Source: JAZNGX01 sp045576675
Lineage (GTDB): Bacteria > Bacillota > Clostridia > Monoglobales > Firm-18
NCBI GenBank assembly: GCA_045576675.1
Contig: JAZNGX010000044.1
Location: 1-15,830, forward strand
Reading direction: 5' to 3'
Length of the DNA: 15,830 nucleotides
Below are positions 1 to 7,000 of this stretch, in pieces; within the stretch, counting starts at the first letter, position 1; every line of letters starts with the position of its first letter. The notes under the pieces are model-generated. The model was not told where the DNA came from. It was given only the letters and a program-made list of their open reading frames with translations, and ran no database searches. The translations under genes and the position numbers were made by a program.

Positions 1-35
1 AGTGGAGTGTCTTTAAAATATTATTCAATAAGTAA

Positions 36-3000
36 TTATCTAATTACGTAAAGAACCATATCAATTATATCGCCATCATATTCACGAGCGATTGCATATA
101 CAGCTGTGCAAGAAGATGAACCGATGTACAATGTTACAGCACCTGTATTTCTATCAGTTTCAGCGTCGATGATTGTATAATCTTCAATAGAAACCTTATT
201 ATTTGCACTTGCACCTGAATCGTAAACGTATACATTTGTAGCACCTGTTACGTCGATTGAACCACAGTTGAAGTTTGTACCACTTACGTTTGTAGCTGTT
301 GCTACATTATCAATTGTGAATGATCTAACAGATCTATCTGTAACACGACCATAGTAGTACTTAACTTTGTTTGCAGCAACGTTAGCCGGAACATTAAATG
401 TAACTGTTGAACCACTTACTGAAGCTAAAATATCAGCAGCTCTTACTTCGCCAGCACTGTTGTACTTAGGAACGATTGTGTCATAAGCACTGATGCCATA
501 AATGTTATCTTCTTTTGTTACTAGAGCAGCTTCAGCTTTACCGTCTTTTACAAGACCGTCCTGAAGAACTTTAACAGCGTAGATAGGATCGCCAGCAGCG
601 TTGTTAGCTGAACCATAACCTGAAACTAGAGCCATGATAGCACCAGCGTCAACCATGTCAACTTCTGTTTCAACTAAGATGAAACCAACATTCTTGTTCT
701 CGTCAACATTGAATGCACGAGCGTTTAAGAATTTCTGTTCGTCAGCAATGTTTGTTGTGCTGAACAATGTGAACTCATCTTCTGTCAAAGCTGTAGGAGC
801 AACTGACTGTATCCAAGCATCAGCTGTACCATCGTTGTCTGTATCTTCATATGTGAAAGTAGGAGCAACCATGATAACTGTTGCATCTGTGATGTTTAAT
901 CTACCTGCAGGTGATGTTAAGTTTTCAGAGTTTTCATTGTACTCCATTTCACCAGCAGCACTTGTGTACTCTGTGAACTTACCTTTGTTGTTCTGTGTGC
1001 CTGTTACAGCTTCAGCTCTATCGATTGCTGTGATGTAACCTGAGCTGTTAACAGAGTATGTGATAACGTCACCAGCGTTGATACCAACGATACCTGTCAT
1101 AGCTGAAGTATTTGCAACATATGATGGACCATTGTCATATGTGAAGTGTGCTGAACCCTGTTTAGCAACGATCTTAGCTGTTTCTTGAGCATTCTTGCTT
1201 ACAGCGATTGTAGCATCGTCAACATACTGTGATTCGATACCTGAAACGCCATCAACCTTAACCTTTGAAGCAGTGTTGATTGTGCCGTACTGACCATCAA
1301 ATGTGTAAAGTTTAAGAGCAGTTCTGGGATCTAACATGTTACCATTTGAACCAACCTGAACTACATAAGCATAGTTTGTGTTAGCTGTAGCTGTTGTATC
1401 ATAGTATGTGATGTTGCCAAGAACGTCTAAGTAGAAGATACCTTCATCGCCAAGAGCGATTTCGTTGTTGTTCAATGCACGACGATCGATACCGTATGAA
1501 CCGTCACCGATTGTGTACTCAACATCCCATGTGCCTTCGTCAGCGATACCTGTTACAGCACCTGTAACTGTTGTTGAAATCTTTGTAGCTTCGATAACTG
1601 TCTTGTTACTATTTGTGTATTCCTTAACAGAAATCATATCATCTTCAACAAGGTCAGCCCAATCCATTTCATCGCCGTTTTCATCATACAATGTAGCCTT
1701 GATTGAATTTTCTTCAGGATCCCATGTTAATGAAGGAGCGTTGTTCTTAGCTGTTATTTTGCCTCTTGTTGTGTTGTTTGTATCAACAACTATTGTATAG
1801 TAATCATCGATGAATACTGTATCATAATCTTCTGTTGTAGCTGTGTTCAATCTCTGGAATGTAACTTTTCCGTAGAAACCGCTTAATTCAGCAACTGCAG
1901 CTGTTAAAGCGTTAGCATCTGTTGACTTTACAACGATACCACCATTTACATATACGTTAGGTGTACCAACAATTGTAATTGTTGTAGGTTTTCTGTCAGT
2001 TTCATTTTCCCAATATGAGAATGTGATTGAATTAGCATAAACATAAGGATCAGCTTGTGTACCTGCACCTGATATTATAGTCCGACCAACTGATTCAACC
2101 ATATCAGCAGCAACTGTCATTTCATATGTCTTTGTTGTATCTTTTGCAGCGTATACAGCGTACGGATCGTCACTTGAGTTAGGATCATAGTAAGCGTAAA
2201 CGATTGCATTGCCACCAACTAGGTTTGAAAGAGCTGTGTCACCAACTGTGATCTGGTAATTCTTTACATAGAAGCCGTTAGCATCTGTGAATTCTTCAGC
2301 TGTGTACTTTGACATATAGCTGTTCAAGATGTCAACCTTAACGTATTCGTCAGTATACTTACCTGATGAAGCAGTAGCTGATGATTCGTTAACTGTTACA
2401 CGAAGTTTAACGATACCAAGGTTTTCGCTTAACAATGTCTGTCTTGTTGTATCGTTGTAACCATCGTATACAACATAGTCAACCCATGTGCCGTAACCTG
2501 TCTGCTTCATTAGAGGTGTATCTAATGCGTTAAGAACTAACTGAGCAACGATACCTCTGTTTGCAGCAACACCGTTAGCAGCAACAACGTTGTTTGTTAA
2601 ACCGATGTCAGCAGCCTTTGTAAGGTAACCAACAGGATAACCAGCTGTGCCGATTGCAGGCTCATAACCAAGAGCTACAACTAACATTTTAACAGCTTCT
2701 TCGAAAAGAACGTTGTTTTCAGGACCAAATGTTCCGTCACCGTAGCCGTTTACGATACCCATCTTTGAAACGATGTTTATGTAACCTTTTGCCCAGTGAT
2801 CTTCAGCAACGTCTGTGAAGTCTGAAGCAGCGTTAGCAGCACTTGTTGCCTGTGCTTCCTGATTCATAGCGCGTACCACGATAGCTGCAAATTCAGCTCT
2901 TGTGATGTCGCCTTCCGGTTTGAATGTGCCGTCCTCATAGCCGTTGAATAGACCAAGAGCAGCACCTACGTTTACAGCTTCTGCATATACTGAGTCATCA

Positions 3001-3089
3001 GCAACGTCTGAGAAATCAGCAAATACAACTGATGTCATCATCATTGCAACAACCAAAAGCATAGCAAAAACTTTGTTTAGGTTTTTCAT
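36..3089 (-). CDS. SLH-domain secreted surface protein (1017 aa)
   Basis: Probable cell-surface protein held to the wall by N-terminal S-layer homology domains. Residues 1-24 form a signal peptide: MKN-LNK basic start, a hydrophobic run, then VFA before Asp25. SLH repeats lie near residues 25-76 (with the ITRAEF signature), 90-145 (HWAKGYI, GYGDGTFGPE) and a degenerate third at about 150-200. The remaining 800 or so residues match no domain I recognise; they are rich in Thr, Asn, Asp, Ala and Tyr with many short beta-like stretches, and only two Cys near the C terminus. A DTDNDGTAD loop at about 749-757 resembles a calcium-binding aspartate loop. The start at 3089 is chosen because AAGGGAGGA lies 7 nt upstream and the signal peptide follows directly; the frame stays open to 3158, but that extension lacks a ribosome binding site. 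It is a single-gene unit with its own promoter. Whether it is the main S-layer protein or a minor one cannot be told. Confidence 0.9.
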   Translation of the reverse strand: MKNLNKVFAMLLVVAMMMTSVVFADFSDVADDSVYAEAVNVGAALGLFNGYEDGTFKPEGDITRAEFAAIVVRAMNQEAQATSAANAASDFTDVAEDHWAKGYINIVSKMGIVNGYGDGTFGPENNVLFEEAVKMLVVALGYEPAIGTAGYPVGYLTKAADIGLTNNVVAANGVAANRGIVAQLVLNALDTPLMKQTGYGTWVDYVVYDGYNDTTRQTLLSENLGIVKLRVTVNESSATASSGKYTDEYVKVDILNSYMSKYTAEEFTDANGFYVKNYQITVGDTALSNLVGGNAIVYAYYDPNSSDDPYAVYAAKDTTKTYEMTVAADMVESVGRTIISGAGTQADPYVYANSITFSYWENETDRKPTTITIVGTPNVYVNGGIVVKSTDANALTAAVAELSGFYGKVTFQRLNTATTEDYDTVFIDDYYTIVVDTNNTTRGKITAKNNAPSLTWDPEENSIKATLYDENGDEMDWADLVEDDMISVKEYTNSNKTVIEATKISTTVTGAVTGIADEGTWDVEYTIGDGSYGIDRRALNNNEIALGDEGIFYLDVLGNITYYDTTATANTNYAYVVQVGSNGNMLDPRTALKLYTFDGQYGTINTASKVKVDGVSGIESQYVDDATIAVSKNAQETAKIVAKQGSAHFTYDNGPSYVANTSAMTGIVGINAGDVITYSVNSSGYITAIDRAEAVTGTQNNKGKFTEYTSAAGEMEYNENSENLTSPAGRLNITDATVIMVAPTFTYEDTDNDGTADAWIQSVAPTALTEDEFTLFSTTNIADEQKFLNARAFNVDENKNVGFILVETEVDMVDAGAIMALVSGYGSANNAAGDPIYAVKVLQDGLVKDGKAEAALVTKEDNIYGISAYDTIVPKYNSAGEVRAADILASVSGSTVTFNVPANVAANKVKYYYGRVTDRSVRSFTIDNVATATNVSGTNFNCGSIDVTGATNVYVYDSGASANNKVSIEDYTIIDAETDRNTGAVTLYIGSSSCTAVYAIAREYDGDIIDMVLYVIR

Positions 3090-3194
3090 GAAAAAATCCT
3101 CCCTTAAAATTTTTTTCGAAAGAGACTTCATTACTGGTTTACCGACCCTCTCTTTCATTCAAATCGGCAACCCTCAAGGATATTCCTTGATACT
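3090..3194 (-). promoter_or_regulatory. Structured 5' leader of the SLH gene, possible pseudoknot
   Basis: The expected transcript starts near 3194 and runs about 105 nt to the ATG. Reading along the minus strand it holds: a 6-bp hairpin CAAGGA/TCCTTG with a 3-nt loop (3175-3189); a stem GGTTGCCGA (from 3164-3172) pairing with TCGGTAAACC (3136-3145) through a small 1x2 internal loop; and GAAAGAGA inside that stem's loop (3149-3156), perfectly complementary to TCTCTTTC downstream (3118-3125). Stem plus loop pairing would make an H-type pseudoknot with linkers of 7, 3 and 10 nt. The last pairing strand ends about 12 nt before the ribosome binding site. It does not show the conserved cores of cyclic-di-GMP-I or other riboswitches I know. 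The complementarity is seen directly; the function is inferred. Confidence 0.45.
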
Positions 3195-3200
3195 GTAATG

Positions 3201-3229
3201 ATTATATCAAAAAGCATTTAAAACGTCAA
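3201..3229 (-). promoter_or_regulatory. Sigma-A promoter of the SLH gene
   Basis: On the minus strand TTGACG (3224-3229) and TATAAT (3201-3206) are separated by exactly 17 bp, 11 of 12 consensus bases. Predicted start of transcription is near 3194. It lies about 112 bp upstream of the SLH start codon. Confidence 0.85.
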
Positions 3230-3247
3230 CAGTTGTAATATAACTGT
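3229..3247. repeat. Inverted repeat touching the SLH promoter -35 box
   Basis: ACAGTT at 3229-3234 and AACTGT at 3242-3247 form a perfect 6-bp inverted repeat around a 7-bp AT-rich centre. It shares one base with the -35 box. The placement is that of a possible operator for an unknown regulator, but such a short repeat may be chance in AT-rich DNA. Confidence 0.3.
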
Positions 3248-3285
3248 AATTTTATTTTTAAAGATGCCTTTTAATACCGATATTA

Positions 3286-3316
3286 TGCGGTTTTTATTGC
3301 TACCTGCAAAACCGCA
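3286..3316. repeat. Hairpin between radC and the SLH gene
   Basis: TGCGGTTTT (3286-3294) and AAAACCGCA (3308-3316) form a perfect 9-bp stem with a 13-nt loop, 45 bp past the radC stop codon. Neither strand has a clear U-run directly after the stem, so it is not a textbook terminator. It could weakly end radC transcripts, or form the 5' hairpin of a transcript from the upstream candidate promoter. Confidence 0.4.
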
Positions 3317-3324
3317 ACTATTGT

Positions 3325-3353
3325 ATTATAACTGCTTTTTACAAAAAATGCAA
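3325..3353 (-). promoter_or_regulatory. Second candidate promoter upstream of the SLH gene
   Basis: Minus-strand TTGCAT (3348-3353) and TATAAT (3325-3330) with a 17-bp spacer. The -10 box is perfect but the -35 box matches only its TTG. It would give a start near 3318, just before the 3286-3316 hairpin, about 120 bp upstream of the stronger promoter. S-layer genes in other Gram-positives are known to use tandem promoters; applying that here is inference. Confidence 0.4.
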
Positions 3354-3361
3354 GCAATTTT

Positions 3362-4048
3362 TCAAATTTTTGTGAAAACATAGTTTGTTTCCTTAAAAGA
3401 TATATAACTATTACCTGCCACAAGTATATGGTCACTTACAATTATATTAATGCGTTGCAGATATTCACGGAGATTCTGCGTAAACACAACATCATCATTT
3501 GACGGAGTAAGCGAACCGCTTGGATGGTTGTGAGTTATAACCACATATGTTGGATTGTACTCCACCACGTTTCTGATTATTTCTTTTAATTCCACATTCA
3601 CCGTTGTGCTGTCACCCGAATTGATATACTTTCTGCCAAGCAGTTGCTTGCGTGCATTTAAACACAACACATACAATTCTTCGTTATGCACATCTTTAAA
3701 AAGTGTAACACAATAATTCCCAAGCTTTTCCGGCGTGTTGAGATATGGACTTTTGCCGTTAGACGCAAGCTCATAAAGCTTTGCATATGTAGGCAACATT
3801 TTCAGATAATCAGCAGTTTTGGTACCAATACCTTTAACAGATATAAGTTCTTCGGCAGAAGCATGGCATATACTATACAAATTCCCGAATTTATCAAGCA
3901 GCCTGTGAGCAATTTCATTTGTATTTACTCTTGGTATAACGTGAAACAAAAGTATTTCAATCATTTCATGCTCTTCAAGCTTATCAAGTCCGATTTCAAA
4001 TGCTTTTTGCATAAGCCGTCTTCTGTGACCATCATGCACACCCGCCAT
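3362..4048 (-). CDS. radC: RadC family JAMM/MPN+ protein
   Basis: RadC-family protein of 228 aa, the usual length. Residues about 1-90 hold the helical UPF0758-type N-terminal part with a helix-hairpin-helix-like stretch, VKGIGTKTAD (71-80). The C-terminal JAB/JAMM domain follows, with Glu123/124, the HNHPSG metal motif (His173, His175) and Asp186 after TPSN. The zinc-binding set looks intact, as expected for a metallo-isopeptidase-like fold. The family is traditionally called a DNA repair protein, but its true role is unsettled. Its ATG overlaps the last base of the pyrE stop codon (TAATG), so translation is probably coupled to pyrE and both follow the promoter at 4655-4683. No strong terminator follows. 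I infer no functional link with pyrimidine synthesis beyond shared transcription. Confidence 0.93.
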   Translation of the reverse strand: MAGVHDGHRRRLMQKAFEIGLDKLEEHEMIEILLFHVIPRVNTNEIAHRLLDKFGNLYSICHASAEELISVKGIGTKTADYLKMLPTYAKLYELASNGKSPYLNTPEKLGNYCVTLFKDVHNEELYVLCLNARKQLLGRKYINSGDSTTVNVELKEIIRNVVEYNPTYVVITHNHPSGSLTPSNDDVVFTQNLREYLQRINIIVSDHILVAGNSYISFKETNYVFTKI

Positions 4049-4626
4049 TATTTTATGTTACGGCTGCCCGGCTTTACAACCGGAATACCTTTTTTACAAA
4101 TAGGACATTCGTCTGCTTCGTATGATACAACTTCGATTGGCAATACTGCTTTATAAGGAACGCCAAAATCAATTTTGCCTGCTGTTCTGTCAATAATTGA
4201 ACCAACGCCGACAACCTCGCCGCCGCACTCTTTAACAAGCTCAACAACCTCTCTTACAGAACCGCCTGTTGTAACAACGTCTTCAACAACCAGTACTCTT
4301 TGTCCCTTTTCAATACTGAAGCTACGGCGAAGTGTCATTTTACCATCAGCATCACGCTCAGCAAAGATGTTTGGAACGCCAAGTTGCCTTGCAACCTCAT
4401 ATGAAATAAGGATTGCACCAATTGCAGGACCAATTACAATGTCAACATTGCTGTCTCTGTATAAATCAGCAAGCTCACTGCAAAGCTCCTCACTATATTT
4501 TGCATTCTGGAACAATCTTGCACACTGCATATATTTATCACTGTGTCTGCCTGACGTTAACAGAAAATGACCTTCAAGCAAAACTCCTGCTTCCTGCAAA
4601 ATTTCCAATACTCTTTCTCTTGTCAT
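4048..4626 (-). CDS. pyrE: Orotate phosphoribosyltransferase PyrE
   Basis: Joins orotate to phosphoribosyl pyrophosphate to give orotidine 5'-monophosphate, the fifth step of cytosolic UMP synthesis. At 192 aa it fits the family. The PRPP-binding motif VLVVEDVVTTGGS is at 111-123 with the acidic pair Glu115-Asp116; the LTSGRHSDKY orotate/PRPP region is at 23-32. The C-terminal CPICKKG (174-180) followed by a KPGSR end is typical of the longer OPRT subgroup, whose C terminus carries two Cys. The start at 4626 has AAGGAG 9 nt upstream. A gap of 53 bp separates it from the phosphatase gene, unlike the tiny gaps elsewhere in the cluster, and this gap contains a perfect promoter. radC follows by a one-base overlap. 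Confidence 0.97.
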   Translation of the reverse strand: MTRERVLEILQEAGVLLEGHFLLTSGRHSDKYMQCARLFQNAKYSEELCSELADLYRDSNVDIVIGPAIGAILISYEVARQLGVPNIFAERDADGKMTLRRSFSIEKGQRVLVVEDVVTTGGSVREVVELVKECGGEVVGVGSIIDRTAGKIDFGVPYKAVLPIEVVSYEADECPICKKGIPVVKPGSRNIK

Positions 4627-4654
4627 TTATATCCACTCCTTTTTCCAATATTAT

Positions 4655-4683
4655 ATTATACAATATAAATATCATATTGTCAA
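4655..4683 (-). promoter_or_regulatory. Perfect consensus sigma-A promoter before pyrE
   Basis: Minus-strand TTGACA (4678-4683), 17-bp spacer, TATAAT (4655-4660): all 12 consensus positions match. The -35 box overlaps the stop codon of the histidine phosphatase gene. The expected start near 4648 gives a leader of about 22 nt holding the pyrE ribosome binding site. CAATAT (4661-4666) and ATATTG (4674-4679) make a 6-bp inverted repeat that nearly fills the spacer, a possible operator though AT-rich sequence makes chance repeats likely. Confidence 0.85.
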
Positions 4684-5321
4684 ACCCAGTTTGGTTTTCC
4701 TATGTATCCCAGATTTTCAAGATGAGAAACATTGTTAAGACTCACAATGCTTGCCTTTCTTTTCTCATCAAATTCTACTATACTATATGAAGCATTATAT
4801 ATATAAATCTCATTAAGCTGTGACAAATCTCTTCCTATATAATTACACATCAGATTTTTTAACACACAGCAATGACTCGCTATGCAAATTGTGCTGTCAG
4901 GATTGTCTGCCACAATTTTATCAACCGCTTCACTTATTCTTTTGTTTGCCTGCACCATATTTTCACCATTTGGTGCCTGCGTAAGATGCGGCTTGTATTT
5001 CCACAAATCATAAGCTTCTTTATAATACTTATCAATGTGTTCCCAGGTTTTGTTTTCCCAGTCACCCACAAAAAACTCACGCAGACCGCTGTCTTTTATT
5101 ATTTCAAGACCGTGACTTTTGGCTATAGGCAAAGCAGTGTTATATGCACGACTTAAATCGCTTGAATATATTTTATCGAATTTTACTTCCTTTAATATAT
5201 CTGCTGTACACTGTGCCTGAAGCACACCCTTTTTTGAAAGCTCAATATCGTGCCACCCGCAGCACACGCCGTTAATGTTGCCCATTGACTCGCCGTGTCT
5301 TACAAAATATACTGTTGTCAT
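4680..5321 (-). CDS. Histidine phosphatase superfamily protein
   Basis: Cytosolic phosphoglycerate mutase-like phosphatase of 213 aa. The catalytic RHG is at 8-10 (His9 accepts the phosphate), Arg58 lies in SDLSRA, the acid Glu82 in LREFF, and the second histidine His150 in ASHCCVL. The usual SHGG after that histidine reads SHCC here, which is uncommon but leaves the catalytic set complete. Substrate cannot be told: relatives act on sugar phosphates, alpha-ribazole phosphate, nucleotides or phosphoglycerate. Its ATG at 5321 has AAAGGA 8 nt upstream and lies 1 bp after the pyrD stop, so it is coupled to pyrD. It sits between pyrD and pyrE, which suggests but does not prove a role in nucleotide metabolism. 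Confidence 0.9.
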   Translation of the reverse strand: MTTVYFVRHGESMGNINGVCCGWHDIELSKKGVLQAQCTADILKEVKFDKIYSSDLSRAYNTALPIAKSHGLEIIKDSGLREFFVGDWENKTWEHIDKYYKEAYDLWKYKPHLTQAPNGENMVQANKRISEAVDKIVADNPDSTICIASHCCVLKNLMCNYIGRDLSQLNEIYIYNASYSIVEFDEKRKASIVSLNNVSHLENLGYIGKPNWV

Positions 5322-5322
5322 T

Positions 5323-6228
5323 TTAATTATCCTTTACAGAACCGATAAGCTCATTTATATCCTCTATATTATTGTTTGCCATAAATCCAACAAGCTCATC
5401 CTTGATTGTTTTTGCAGCATCAGGATTAATAAGTGAAGCTGTGCCAACTGCAACAGCAGTTGCACCCGCAATCATAAATTCTGCAGCATCCTCACCTGTC
5501 ATAATTCCACCCATACCAATAATCGGAATGTTGACAGCTTTTTTAACCTGCCATACCATACGGATTGCAACAGGCTTTACTGCAGGACCGGAAAAGCCGC
5601 CTGCATTGTTTGCAAGAATAGGACGTCTTGATTTAACATCAATTTTCATTCCAAGCAATGTGTTAATAAGTGAAAGTCCGTCTGCACCTGCATTTTCTGC
5701 AGCCTTTGCGATTTCAACTATATTTGTAACATTTGGTGAAAGCTTAACAATAAGCGGAACCTTGCACTTTGCCTTAACACGCTTTGTGATTTCCGTCACA
5801 ATATTGGGGTCAGTGCCGAAAGCCATACCGCCGTTTTTAACATTGGGGCAAGAAACGTTAAGCTCTATCAAATCAACCTTGTCGTCCAAAACTGTTGCAA
5901 TTTCCTCATTTTCTTCAATTGAGTGGCCCGAAATATTTGCAATGATTTTAGTATCATAGCGTCTTAAATTAGGCAAATCGTAAGTCATAAAATGCTCAAC
6001 ACCGGGGTTCTGCAAGCCAACGCTGTTTAGTATTCCTGCAGTAACCTCTGCAATTCTTGGTGACTCGTTACCTGCCTTCGGCTTTAATGTTATTGCCTTA
6101 ACACCAATTCCGCCAAGCTCAGACAAATCGAAATACTGACCTGTTTCCCATCCGTTGCCAAATGTACCGGAGGCTGTTACTATAGGATTTTTTAATGTTA
6201 CTCCCGCTATATTTACAGATGTATTCAT
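5323..6228 (-). CDS. pyrD: Dihydroorotate dehydrogenase class 1B, catalytic subunit
   Basis: Oxidises dihydroorotate to orotate on FMN and passes the electrons to PyrK, finally to NAD+. At 301 aa it fits the cytosolic class 1B subunit. The active-site NVSCPN is at 124-129 with catalytic Cys127, where class 2 enzymes have Ser. Other family marks are ASGTFGNG (19-26), VKLSPN (161-166), the FMN phosphate site GMGGI (238-242) and GTAS (262-265). There is no N-terminal membrane segment, in keeping with class 1. The ribosome binding site AAGGAGG overlaps the pyrK stop codon, and only 12 bp separate the genes, as expected for two subunits made together as a heterotetramer. The phosphatase gene starts 1 bp after the stop. 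Confidence 0.97.
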   Translation of the reverse strand: MNTSVNIAGVTLKNPIVTASGTFGNGWETGQYFDLSELGGIGVKAITLKPKAGNESPRIAEVTAGILNSVGLQNPGVEHFMTYDLPNLRRYDTKIIANISGHSIEENEEIATVLDDKVDLIELNVSCPNVKNGGMAFGTDPNIVTEITKRVKAKCKVPLIVKLSPNVTNIVEIAKAAENAGADGLSLINTLLGMKIDVKSRRPILANNAGGFSGPAVKPVAIRMVWQVKKAVNIPIIGMGGIMTGEDAAEFMIAGATAVAVGTASLINPDAAKTIKDELVGFMANNNIEDINELIGSVKDN

Positions 6229-6240
6229 CGTAATACCTCC

Positions 6241-6984
6241 TTATATATCCAAATCTTCGGCATCAAACACAGGACCTTTTTGGCATACCTTAACATTATC
6301 ACCGTGTGATTTGCAGGTACATACTGCACACATTCCGATGCCGCATCCCATTCTTTCTTCCATTGAAAGCTGACAGTAAATTCCGTTTTCAAGTGCTATT
6401 TTTTTTATCGCACTCATCATAGGAACAGGCCCGCAGGAATATATCGAAGTAACATTGCCTGCAGCAATTCTTTCCTTTAGTACATCGGTAACAAAGCCGT
6501 GATGACCGTATGAGCCGTCGTCTGTTGCAATATGAGTATCACACACATTTTTAAACTCATCTTCAAGCGTAATCAAATCCTTTGTTCTGAAGCCGAGGAT
6601 TGCCTCAGTATTACTGCCAAGTGCCTTTGCAAGCTTTAAAAGAGGATATATTCCAATGCCACCACCGATAACAATTGCAGTGCCATCGCCCCTTTTTTTA
6701 TAGTTAAAGCCCTGCCCAAGAGGGCCTAATATATCAAGCTCGTCACCTTCTTTATACTGTGACAAAAGCTTTGTTCCTTTACCTCTTACCTGATAAATAA
6801 ATCTGAGCCAGCCGTCACCACTGTCGCAAATACTTATAGGGCGTCTTAAAAGAGCATCGCCCCCACACAGTATATGAACAAACTGACCAGGTTGTGTATC
6901 CAGAGGGAACTGAATCAAAACATCATAAATATCCTTTGCAGGATTATTGATGTTTAAAATTTTACACATATATGACTGTTTCAT
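6241..6984 (-). CDS. pyrK: Dihydroorotate dehydrogenase electron transfer subunit PyrK
   Basis: Iron-sulfur flavoprotein partner of PyrD that carries electrons from FMN via a [2Fe-2S] cluster and FAD to NAD+. At 247 aa it has the ferredoxin-reductase fold: the FAD-binding RRPIS at 47-51, the nucleotide-binding GGGIG at 107-111, and CGPVPMM at 184-190. The cluster ligands are the four cysteines Cys214, Cys219, Cys222 and Cys234, in the spacing usual for PyrK. An AAGGAG ribosome binding site lies 9 nt before the ATG. It follows pyrF by 16 bp and precedes pyrD by 12 bp. Its presence shows the organism uses the NAD-linked class 1B enzyme rather than a quinone- or fumarate-linked one. Confidence 0.97.
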   Translation of the reverse strand: MKQSYMCKILNINNPAKDIYDVLIQFPLDTQPGQFVHILCGGDALLRRPISICDSGDGWLRFIYQVRGKGTKLLSQYKEGDELDILGPLGQGFNYKKRGDGTAIVIGGGIGIYPLLKLAKALGSNTEAILGFRTKDLITLEDEFKNVCDTHIATDDGSYGHHGFVTDVLKERIAAGNVTSIYSCGPVPMMSAIKKIALENGIYCQLSMEERMGCGIGMCAVCTCKSHGDNVKVCQKGPVFDAEDLDI

Positions 6985-7000
6985 ACAGCTACACTCCTTA

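Noticed and set aside
634..1800. Plus-strand open frames opposite the SLH gene
   Set aside because: These are antisense shadows with no ribosome binding sites or recognisable motifs.
3090..3158. N-terminal extension of the SLH protein by 23 residues
   Set aside because: It has no ribosome binding site, would bury the signal peptide, and overlaps the folded leader; the ATG at 3089 has an excellent ribosome binding site.
3090..3194. Cyclic-di-GMP-I riboswitch in the SLH leader
   Set aside because: A GGTAAACC-like string recalls the GGCAAACC part of that motif, but the GAAA tetraloop stem and CGCAAAGC part are missing and the pairing layout differs.
5372..5959. 195-codon plus-strand open frame opposite pyrD
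   Set aside because: It is a shadow of pyrD, has Ala/Ser/Ile/Pro-rich composition typical of antisense frames, and lacks a ribosome binding site or homology.
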